Assembly (NCBI GenBank): GCA_004558535.1
Contig: SFCP01000053.1
Location: 1-11,495 of the forward strand
DNA length: 11,495 nt
Source: Bacteroidales bacterium
Lineage (GTDB): Bacteria > Bacteroidota > Bacteroidia > Bacteroidales > Bacteroidaceae
Direction: 5' to 3'
Position 1 is the stretch's first letter. Each line of letters opens with the position of its first letter. The notes beneath the pieces were generated by a model. It ran no database searches and was not told the origin of the DNA. It worked only from the letters and a program-made list of their open reading frames with translations. The position numbers and the translations under genes were made by a program. Below, in pieces: positions 1 to 5,207 of this stretch.

Positions 1-44
1 GCGGCTCAGCAATCAGAGCAAGCTCTATTGCATTCGCCTTGCAC

Positions 45-52
45 TATCTTTC
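45..52 (+). promoter_or_regulatory. Putative -7 promoter element of the small RNA
   Basis: TATCTTTC matches the Bacteroidetes TAnnTTTG element except at its last base. Transcription would begin about 7 nt downstream, near 59-61. That is exactly where the 15-bp closing helix of the structured RNA begins (62). No good TTTG -33 box sits 19-21 nt upstream, so the call depends mostly on its position relative to the RNA. Confidence 0.45.
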
Positions 53-59
53 TGTTTAT

Positions 60-196
60 CGCCTTGCAGAGGATGGATGCCTTCTGTAAGAAGGTGCTGG
101 CAGACTTTCAGTTTGGGCGTTAAGAGCTTGCTCTTATAAGACCAAAATGGAAGCCTGACAGCAGGGCGCAGCCCCATCCTCTGCAAGGGGTTTTTC
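60..196 (+). ncRNA. Structured small RNA, rod-shaped (6S-like or Bacteroidales-1-like candidate)
   Basis: The sequence folds by eye into one long rod. A perfect 15-bp closing helix pairs 62-76 with 174-188. Inside it, TGCTG (95-99) pairs with CAGCA (159-163). A 12-nt helix pairs 105-116 with 142-153, with one G-A mismatch and one G-U pair. An apical hairpin TAAGAG-cttg-CTCTTA occupies 121-136. A further 6-bp hairpin with a 3-nt loop (80-94) sits on the 5' side of the internal bubble. The 3' arm of the closing helix runs into GGTTTTTCT, as in an intrinsic terminator, and a -7 element precedes the 5' end. A closed rod with a central bubble recalls 6S RNA, which binds RNA polymerase. The Bacteroidales-1 motif is also described as bounded by a Bacteroidetes promoter and a terminator. 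The family assignment is inference; the helices are directly visible. At about 135 nt it is shorter than E. coli 6S RNA. Confidence 0.6.
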
Positions 197-299
197 TAGT
201 TTTTGTCTTCCCCAATAGACACAAGGCAAGCGAACTCCCGGCTTTTGTGATTCCCTGCCTCCATAGCCGTCCGCGAAATGTTAACGCGAAATCGGGCGA

Positions 300-331
300 T
301 TTGGATTTCGGCGAAAAATGTTGTATCTTTG
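300..331 (+). promoter_or_regulatory. Near-consensus Bacteroidetes promoter
   Basis: TTTG at 300-303 is followed after exactly 20 nt by TATCTTTG at 324-331. This fits the Bacteroides consensus of a -33 TTTG box, 19-21 nt spacing and a -7 TAnnTTTG box. The predicted start of transcription is about 338-340. No open reading frame with recognisable content begins soon downstream. The first element in the transcript would be the hairpin at 340-374. Confidence 0.6.
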
Positions 332-339
332 CATAGCAT

Positions 340-383
340 CGGAGCAGACCGGCGGCTATCGCGGGCCTGCTCCGGTGTTTTTT
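340..383 (+). terminator. Hairpin plus U tract directly after a promoter
   Basis: CGGAGCAG (340-347) pairs perfectly with CTGCTCCG (367-374) around a 19-nt GC-rich loop, and GTGTTTTTT follows. This is a good intrinsic terminator. It starts about where the promoter at 300-331 would initiate, so a terminated transcript would be only about 45 nt long. It could instead end transcripts entering from upstream. Confidence 0.55.
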
Positions 384-420
384 CGTAGTGGATGGCCACT
401 CGGAAGGCGTCGGAGGGCCC

Positions 421-519
421 TCGCAGGCAGCACTTGGAAAAAACTACAAAGCACTTAGGAAAAATTACAAAGCCGGTAGTTTATTCTGCCCGCCGGATAG
501 TTGTTCGCAGGCAGCACTT
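421..519 (+). repeat. 15-nt direct repeat, 84 nt apart
   Basis: TCGCAGGCAGCACTT occurs at 421-435 and again at 505-519. The first copy overlaps the start of the 21-nt tandem repeat. The second lacks the following ACTACAA part. The arrangement suggests a decayed or partial copy of the same repeat family. Confidence 0.6.
430..471 (+). repeat. Two tandem copies of a 21-nt repeat
   Basis: Positions 430-450 and 451-471 are adjacent 21-nt units that both read GCACTT...CTACAAA or the close variant GCACTT...TTACAAA. The junction core ACTACAAAGCACTT (443-456) recurs as ACTACAAGGCACTT in both arms of the inverted repeat at 11187-11240. This is a short dispersed repeat, not coding sequence. Two units without unique spacers do not make a CRISPR array. 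Confidence 0.7.
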
Positions 520-736
520 CCATGGCACAAACCTGTCACGAAATTATTTCCGAAAGTTATAAATGTTAATGCAACTATGCACTTCAGTGCGCCCGACGGC
601 CGCTTCGCCGGAGGCAGGAGCGGGTACGCATCGCCGCTGCACGGCATGGGGCGGCGAAAAACGCGCGGAGTTGATACTTTTTCAGAAATGAAGCGAAATA
701 AGTCCTGCACAGCTTAGTTTATTGACGTGATTTTTG

Positions 737-744
737 TATTTTTG
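737..744 (+). promoter_or_regulatory. -7 promoter element of the kinase gene
   Basis: TATTTTTG fits TAnnTTTG and is followed by GCAGCG, a common context for Bacteroidetes starts. Transcription would begin near 751, leaving a leader of about 98 nt before the ATG at 849. No clear TTTG lies 19-21 nt upstream, so this is a weak to moderate promoter call. Confidence 0.5.
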
Positions 745-788
745 CAGCGTTATTTACCACTTCATGCAGTTCTTCGCAACCAGTCCTT

Positions 789-826
789 GCGCCTCCGTGC
801 CTTGCGGAGCGCCGGAAGTACGTACT
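789..826 (+). promoter_or_regulatory. Structured leader of the kinase mRNA
   Basis: GCG-CTCCG (789-797, with one bulged C) pairs with CGGAG-CGC (805-812) around a 7-nt loop. The 10-nt perfect palindrome AGTACGTACT follows at 817-826. Both lie between the predicted transcription start and the ATG. No known riboswitch is recognised. No Shine-Dalgarno sequence precedes the ATG. Confidence 0.35.
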
Positions 827-848
827 GCATACGCATAAAATCATCATT

Positions 849-2471
849 ATGAAGATCCAGGAAAAAGCACTGAGCATAGGCACCTGCCTGCAGGGCCAGC
901 ACACGTATACCATCGAGGGTGTGATGGGCTACGGCTCGTTCGGCATCACGTATAAAGCCTATACCGTGGCCCGCTCCGAGGTAAAACTGGAGGGCCACTT
1001 GGGCCAGCTCACCAGCAAGCGCGAGGAAAAGGTCTACGTAGCCATCAAGGAATTTTTCATGTCCGACTACAACAGCCGCGACACCCAAAGTGGAAACATC
1101 AAAGGTGTGACCGAGGACACCATAATTGCCCACTACCGCCATAAATTCCAGACGGAGGCCGAAAACCTCTCCCGCCTGCGGCACCCCAACATCGTCAACG
1201 TGGTCGAGGTGTTCCAAGCCAACGATACGGTCTACTACGTCATGGAGTTCCTCGAGGGAGGCTCCTTAGAGCAACATATCAACAACTACAACGCCCTCGA
1301 AGAAAACGAAGCCCTGCAGCTCATCGCACAGGTGGGGTCGGCCGTGGAATACATGCACCAGAACCATATGCTCCACCTGGACCTGAAGCCCGGCAACGTC
1401 ATGCTCACCAGCGACAACCGCGCAGTACTCATCGACTTCGGACTGAGCAAGCAGTACAGCACCGACGGCAATCCCGAATCGAGCACCACCATCGGCGGCG
1501 GCACCCCCGGCTATTCACCCATCGAGCAGATGTCCTCGCGCGGCTTCGCACCGACCCTTGACATCTACGCCTTGGCGGCCACCCTCTTCAAGTGCCTCAC
1601 CGGACAGCGCCCCACCGAAGCCGCACTGATGCTCAGCGAGGGATTTCCCGAACAGGCGCTCCGGGCAACCGGCGTCAGCGAACGTACCATCGACGCCCTG
1701 CGCGCCGGCATGGCCCCCACCCCCGCCCATCGTCCCCAGAGCGTGGCCGATTTCCTGAAGATGCTGGGTATCGAACACGTCATTCCCGGCCAGCCCATCC
1801 TGCTGAAGCCGAAAGATGAGAAGGCCCCCACGATGCCACCCCCTGCCCCCACTCCCGATTTGACAGATGGCAATATGGGCGGCACCATCGTACCCAAAGA
1901 TCCGACCCCCACCCCATTCGGATCCACTGAACCGACCGCGCGCAAGCACAAGCGCTCGAAAGCGGCATGGATCGTGCTGGCAGTCGTCCTCGCCATAGCC
2001 ATCGGCGTAGGCGTAATGCTGCTGGTCAACAATACCCAAAAAGACAAGGACCACGAAATAGAGCCCGAGGATATCGGCTACGAGGTGACGGACAGCATCG
2101 TCACCATCAGAGACGACAACAGCACCAACGTTTGGATTACCTACACGTACACCGGACACGTCAACAGCAAAACCAAATTGCCCGAGGGAGAAGGCGTCGC
2201 TATCTACGCAGACGGCTCCACCTACAGCGGAACATTCAAGGACGGGTTCCTCAACGGACAGGCTACCATCAGCCAGAAGAACGGCGACACGTTTGAAGGT
2301 ATCGCGGTCAACAACGTAGCCAGCGAGGGCACCTATCGTCAGGCCGACGGCATCTACTTCGTGGGCACCTTCGACGAAAGCGGCTACCCCCTGGAGGGCA
2401 TCGTCTACAACAGCGATGGAGAGGAAATCCAAACCATAGCTCCCGCCGACACCGTAGCCGTGGCCGAATAA
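849..2471 (+). CDS. Transmembrane Ser/Thr protein kinase with C-terminal MORN-like repeats
   Basis: This 540-residue Hanks-type kinase phosphorylates Ser/Thr on proteins; its targets are unknown. The kinase domain spans about residues 20-308. Visible motifs are the Gly loop GYGSFG (27-32), the ATP-anchoring lysine in VAIKEF (K67), the catalytic loop HLDLKPGN (176-183, catalytic D178), the DFG motif (196-198), and GTPGYSPIEQ in place of the usual GTxxYMAPE. The HRD arginine is replaced by leucine, so it is a non-RD kinase. A Pro/Thr-rich linker (about 320-365) and a basic RKHKRSK stop precede one transmembrane helix (about 373-393). The C-terminal part, presumably periplasmic, carries MORN-like units (about 446-520: GEGVAIYADGSTYSGTFKDG and two weaker copies). 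The start follows the predicted promoter, and no earlier ATG is supported. The gene has its own promoter and terminator, so it is likely monocistronic. Confidence 0.93.
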   Translation: MKIQEKALSIGTCLQGQHTYTIEGVMGYGSFGITYKAYTVARSEVKLEGHLGQLTSKREEKVYVAIKEFFMSDYNSRDTQSGNIKGVTEDTIIAHYRHKFQTEAENLSRLRHPNIVNVVEVFQANDTVYYVMEFLEGGSLEQHINNYNALEENEALQLIAQVGSAVEYMHQNHMLHLDLKPGNVMLTSDNRAVLIDFGLSKQYSTDGNPESSTTIGGGTPGYSPIEQMSSRGFAPTLDIYALAATLFKCLTGQRPTEAALMLSEGFPEQALRATGVSERTIDALRAGMAPTPAHRPQSVADFLKMLGIEHVIPGQPILLKPKDEKAPTMPPPAPTPDLTDGNMGGTIVPKDPTPTPFGSTEPTARKHKRSKAAWIVLAVVLAIAIGVGVMLLVNNTQKDKDHEIEPEDIGYEVTDSIVTIRDDNSTNVWITYTYTGHVNSKTKLPEGEGVAIYADGSTYSGTFKDGFLNGQATISQKNGDTFEGIAVNNVASEGTYRQADGIYFVGTFDESGYPLEGIVYNSDGEEIQTIAPADTVAVAE

Positions 2472-2519
2472 AGGGCGACACCGCGACAAGCGACATACGC
2501 GCACCCGCACAAAAACCAT

Positions 2520-2558
2520 AAAAGCGGAGGGAACCATCCAACGGTTTTCCCCGCTTTT
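2520..2558 (+). terminator. Terminator of the kinase gene
   Basis: AAAAGCGGAGGGAACC (2520-2535) pairs with GGTTTTCCCCGCTTTT (2543-2558), with two imperfect positions and a 7-nt loop. The outer A/T part serves as both stem and U tract. It lies 49 nt after the stop codon. Being near-symmetrical, it could act on both strands. Confidence 0.7.
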
Positions 2559-2623
2559 GCATGCCGCAAAGCGCCATGCCCGAATGCCTGCAAGCCCCAC
2601 AGCCGGACGCCACAGGCCGGACA

Positions 2624-2655
2624 CCTTATTATATATACGCACGCGCACACGCGTG
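2624..2655 (+). repeat. AT-rich box plus alternating purine-pyrimidine tract (Z-DNA-prone)
   Basis: CCTTATTATATATA leads into an unbroken run of 26 alternating pyrimidine-purine bases (2630-2655) made of TA, CG and CA steps. Such runs can adopt Z-DNA under negative supercoiling. An inverted-orientation relative with the same two parts lies at 6559-6597. The pairing suggests a dispersed intergenic element; its function is unknown. Confidence 0.6.
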
Positions 2656-2757
2656 GGAACACAGCCGTGCGCCACAAGGAGGGAAGTAACGCGGCATCAC
2701 GCATCCCCTCAGGCACGGCCCGGCCGGAAAGGCCAAGGCAGTTCGCACGCAGAAAGG

Positions 2758-2809
2758 AGCCTCCGCCCAAACAAAAACCGCGAGGAGGCTGTCCGACGGC
2801 AGGGTCGGA
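2758..2809 (+). other. Two adjacent hairpins upstream of the rfbD promoter
   Basis: AGCCTCC (2758-2764) pairs with GGAGGCT (2784-2790). Next to it, TCCGAC (2792-2797) pairs with GTCGGA (2804-2809) around a 6-nt loop. Neither is followed by a U tract. They lie upstream of the promoter at 2842-2872, so they would not be in the rfbD leader. They could belong to an unrecognised short transcript or be chance structure. Confidence 0.35.
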
Positions 2810-2841
2810 AATCCGTTCCAGCAAAAAGGCAGAGAGTGCGC

Positions 2842-2872
2842 TTGGCTGCTTGAAAAAAATAAGATACTTTTG
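2842..2872 (+). promoter_or_regulatory. Promoter of the rfbD-rfbB operon
   Basis: TTGG (2842-2845) and TACTTTTG (2865-2872) are separated by 19 nt, fitting the Bacteroidetes -33/-7 arrangement. Transcription would start near 2879, about 80 nt before the rfbD ATG at 2960. This excludes the in-frame ATG at 2870, which lies inside the -7 element. Confidence 0.65.
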
Positions 2873-2959
2873 CAGGCAGAGGGCCCCGCCTCACATCGCG
2901 AAGCGCCGATGGATAGCAGGCAGTCCCCACCTCATCCTTTTTTTAAGACAAGATTGCTT

Positions 2960-3847
2960 ATGAATATCTTAGTGACCGGTGCAAACGGGCAACTGGGCAA
3001 CGAAATGCGCTTGGTTGCGGCCGGCACCGACGACCACTACCTCTTCACCGACGTGGCCGAGCTCGACATTACCGACGCCGAAGCCGTGCTCCGCTTGGTG
3101 CGCAAGGAAAGCATCAACGTGGTGGTCAACTGCGCCGCCTATACCAACGTAGACCAGGCGGAGGACGACGCCGAACGCTGCGAACTGCTCAACGCGACGG
3201 CCGTGCGCAACCTGGCCGAAGCCGTCAAGGCCGTCGACGGATGGCTCATCCACATCTCTACCGACTACGTCTTTGGCGCCGAGCCGTACAACACCCCCTG
3301 CCGCGAGGACCAAAAGGGCACGCCCACCGGTGTGTACGGCCTGACAAAGCTGCACGGCGAACAGCACATCGCAGCCGTGGGCTGCAAGCACCTCATCGTG
3401 CGCACGGCATGGCTCTACAGCGAGTTTGGCCGCAACTTCGTCAAGACGATGCTCCGCCTGACCGCCGAAAAGCCCATGCTGAAAGTCGTCTACGACCAAT
3501 GCGGCACACCGACCTACGCCTACGACCTGGCCGCAGCCATCACACACATCATCAGCCACCGCCTGCTCGACGGCCACGGCGGCACCTACCACTACAGCAA
3601 CGAGGGCGTCTGCTCCTGGTACGACTTCACCCACATGATAGCCGAATATGCCGGCCACCGGAACTGCGACATCCGCCCCTGCCGCAGCGACGAATTTCCC
3701 TCAAAGGTGAAACGCCCCGCCTACAGCGTGCTCGACAAAACGAAATTCAAGGAAGCCTTCGGCCTCAGCGTACCCTACTGGACCGACTCGCTCAAGGTGT
3801 GCCTGCGCCGCCTGCGCGAAATGGACGAACTGCCTCCGAACCAATAA
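2960..3847 (+). CDS. rfbD: dTDP-4-dehydrorhamnose reductase (RmlD)
   Basis: This enzyme performs the last step of dTDP-L-rhamnose synthesis, the NAD(P)H-dependent reduction of dTDP-4-dehydro-L-rhamnose, in the cytoplasm. The product supplies rhamnose for surface polysaccharides. The 295-residue protein is an extended short-chain dehydrogenase. It has the nucleotide-binding motif GANGQLG (7-13), NCAAYTNVDQAE (57-68), the STDYVF strand (100-105) and the catalytic YxxxK pair Y126/K130. GTPTYAYDLA lies in the C-terminal half. The length is normal for the family. The start MNILVTGANGQLG is chosen because an upstream in-frame ATG falls in the promoter and would add 30 residues that do not belong to the fold. 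The stop lies 9 nt before rfbB, so the two are co-transcribed. Confidence 0.95.
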   Translation: MNILVTGANGQLGNEMRLVAAGTDDHYLFTDVAELDITDAEAVLRLVRKESINVVVNCAAYTNVDQAEDDAERCELLNATAVRNLAEAVKAVDGWLIHISTDYVFGAEPYNTPCREDQKGTPTGVYGLTKLHGEQHIAAVGCKHLIVRTAWLYSEFGRNFVKTMLRLTAEKPMLKVVYDQCGTPTYAYDLAAAITHIISHRLLDGHGGTYHYSNEGVCSWYDFTHMIAEYAGHRNCDIRPCRSDEFPSKVKRPAYSVLDKTKFKEAFGLSVPYWTDSLKVCLRRLREMDELPPNQ

Positions 3848-3856
3848 GAAAACGAC

Positions 3857-4981
3857 ATGAAGAATTACACAAGGAGAATTGTGGTCACCGGCGGTGCCGG
3901 TTTCATCGGCAGCCACGTAGTGCGGCTGCTCGTCAACAAGTACCCCGACTATCGCATCATCAACCTGGACAAACTGACCTACGCCGGCAACCTGGCCAAC
4001 CTCAAGGACGTGGAAGACGCGCCCAACTACCGCTTCGTCAAAATGGACATCTGTGACTTCGACGCCTTTTACGCGCTGATGCAGGAGGAGCAGGTAGACG
4101 GCATCATCCACCTGGCCGCCGAAAGCCACGTGGACCGCAGCATCAAGGACCCCTTTACCTTTGCCCGGACCAACGTGATGGGCACGCTCAGCCTGCTCCA
4201 GGCCGCCAAACTCTACTGGGAAAGCCTCCCCGAGAAGTACGAAGGCAAACGCTTCTACCATATTTCCACGGACGAAGTCTATGGCGCACTCGAACTGACC
4301 CATCCCGAGGGCGTGGCCTGCGACTTCAGCGCACACGAAGTCTACGGGGATGATTTCTTCCGCGAATCGACCAAGTACAACCCCCACTCCCCCTATAGCG
4401 CCAGCAAGGCAAGCAGCGACCACTTCGTCCGCGCATTCCACGACACCTACGGCATGCCGACCATCGTGACCAACTGCTCCAACAATTACGGCCCGTACCA
4501 ATTCCCCGAAAAGCTGATCCCGCTCTTCATCAACAACATACGCCACCGCCGCCCCCTGCCCGTCTACGGAAAAGGCGAGAACGTGCGCGACTGGCTCTAC
4601 GTGGTGGACCACGCCCGCGCCATAGACCTGATCTTCCACAAGGGACGCATCGCCGAGACCTATAACATCGGCGGATTTAACGAGTGGAAGAACATTGACA
4701 TCATCAAAGTCGTCATCCGCACCGTGGACCGACTGCTGGGCCGCCCCGAAGGCGCCGACATGGACCTCATCACCTACGTCACCGACCGCGCCGGACACGA
4801 CCTGCGCTACGCAATCGACAGCAGAAAGCTGAAAAGCGAACTGGGATGGGAGCCGACACTGCAGTTCGAGCAGGGAATCGAAGAAACCGTGAAGTGGTAC
4901 CTGGACAACCAGAAGTGGATGGACAACATCACCAGCGGAGACTACGAGAAATACTACGAAAGTATGTACGCCGGACGATAA
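3857..4981 (+). CDS. rfbB: dTDP-glucose 4,6-dehydratase (RmlB)
   Basis: This enzyme converts dTDP-glucose to dTDP-4-dehydro-6-deoxyglucose using bound NAD+, the second step of dTDP-L-rhamnose synthesis. The 374-residue protein is an extended short-chain dehydrogenase. It has TGGAGFIG (11-18), HLAAESHVDRSI (85-96), the catalytic STDEVYG (137-143, with D139/E140) and YxxxK at Y180/K184. NNYGPYQFPEKLIPL and GKGENVRDWLYV, typical of RmlB, follow. The stretch between STDEVYG and YSASK (about 144-178) includes DFSAHEVYGDDFFRES and is longer than in E. coli RmlB. The gene is second in the operon, 9 nt after rfbD. The pathway partners rfbA and rfbC are not in the window. Confidence 0.96.
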   Translation: MKNYTRRIVVTGGAGFIGSHVVRLLVNKYPDYRIINLDKLTYAGNLANLKDVEDAPNYRFVKMDICDFDAFYALMQEEQVDGIIHLAAESHVDRSIKDPFTFARTNVMGTLSLLQAAKLYWESLPEKYEGKRFYHISTDEVYGALELTHPEGVACDFSAHEVYGDDFFRESTKYNPHSPYSASKASSDHFVRAFHDTYGMPTIVTNCSNNYGPYQFPEKLIPLFINNIRHRRPLPVYGKGENVRDWLYVVDHARAIDLIFHKGRIAETYNIGGFNEWKNIDIIKVVIRTVDRLLGRPEGADMDLITYVTDRAGHDLRYAIDSRKLKSELGWEPTLQFEQGIEETVKWYLDNQKWMDNITSGDYEKYYESMYAGR

Positions 4982-5007
4982 CGGCCGACAAGGTACACCA
5001 CAAGAAC

Positions 5008-5041
5008 AGCCCCTGCACCCAAAAACGGACGCAGGGGCTTT
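5008..5041 (+). terminator. Terminator of the rfbD-rfbB operon
   Basis: AGCCCCTGC (5008-5016) pairs perfectly with GCAGGGGCT (5031-5039) around a 14-nt A-rich loop and is followed by TTGC. The stem is strong but the U tract is short. It lies 26 nt after the rfbB stop. Confidence 0.6.
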
Positions 5042-5122
5042 GCAGTAGCCCGCAACAGGTCGCCGGAGGCAGAAAAAACAAGCTAAGGGATTTTTTCCTT
5101 TCGTACTCTCGCAGTTTTTACG

Positions 5123-5130
5123 TAACTTTG
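5123..5130 (+). promoter_or_regulatory. -7 promoter element of the sigma-54 activator/lptE/secG cluster
   Basis: TAACTTTG is a perfect TAnnTTTG element followed by CAGACC. Only a weak -33 (CTTTCG, near 5098-5103) is present. Transcription would start near 5137, giving a leader of about 70 nt before the ATG at 5208. This is a housekeeping-type promoter, not a -24/-12 sigma-54 promoter. Confidence 0.6.
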
Positions 5131-5207
5131 CAGACCGTGGTAAGACTCGACACAGCCAATACCGCACATGCGCGCAGCCAACTGCCGCACAAATTCACCT
5201 ATCAACC

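Larger units (their letters stand above)
197..736. other. Long intergenic region without a credible protein gene
   Basis: Open frames here have no recognisable domain. One of them (388-717) is largely a read-through of short repeats, giving the repeated peptide KNYKAL. The region holds the promoter-hairpin unit at 300-383, a 13-bp-spaced direct repeat CGCGAAAT (272-279 and 285-292), the 21-nt tandem repeat at 430-471, and a 15-nt direct repeat (421-435 and 505-519). A 7-bp stem TCGCCGC/GCGGCGA (631-637 with 651-657) is followed by A residues and is not terminator-like on the plus strand. Confidence 0.6.
2472..2959. other. 488-nt intergenic region between kinase and rfbD
   Basis: Apart from the terminator, the alternating tract, two hairpins and the rfbD promoter listed separately, I see no gene. 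Open frames across it encode basic, low-complexity peptides without any domain. A short direct repeat, GCCGGAC followed by G/A and CC, occurs just before the alternating tract. Confidence 0.55.

Noticed and set aside
430..471. Possible CRISPR-like array
   Set aside because: There are only two directly abutting units, no spacers and no cas genes.
524..541. TGGCAC followed by TGTCA, resembling a sigma-54 -24/-12 promoter
   Set aside because: The -12 part does not contain the required GC in TTGCW at correct spacing. No convincing sigma-54 promoter was found in the window.
388..717. Open frame of 109 codons in the upstream intergenic region
   Set aside because: Its sequence is partly read-through of the 21-nt tandem repeat (KNYKAL twice), it has no domain, and its composition is unlike the real genes.
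1515..2675. Long open frame on the minus strand opposite the kinase gene (386 codons)
   Set aside because: It mirrors a clearly coded kinase, has Gly/Val/Arg-rich sequence without domains, and arises from GC-rich third positions of the real gene.
2870..2959. Upstream in-frame start that would lengthen RfbD by 30 residues
   Set aside because: The ATG overlaps the -7 promoter element. The canonical family N-terminus begins at 2960.
2557..2963. Basic open frames between kinase and rfbD
   Set aside because: They cross a Z-DNA tract, hairpins and the rfbD promoter, and encode Arg/Pro-rich peptides with no recognisable fold.
3701..5167. Long minus-strand open frame (488 codons) opposite rfbB
   Set aside because: It is antisense to rfbB, which has all catalytic motifs. 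The translated peptide is Val/Gly/Ala-rich with no recognisable family.
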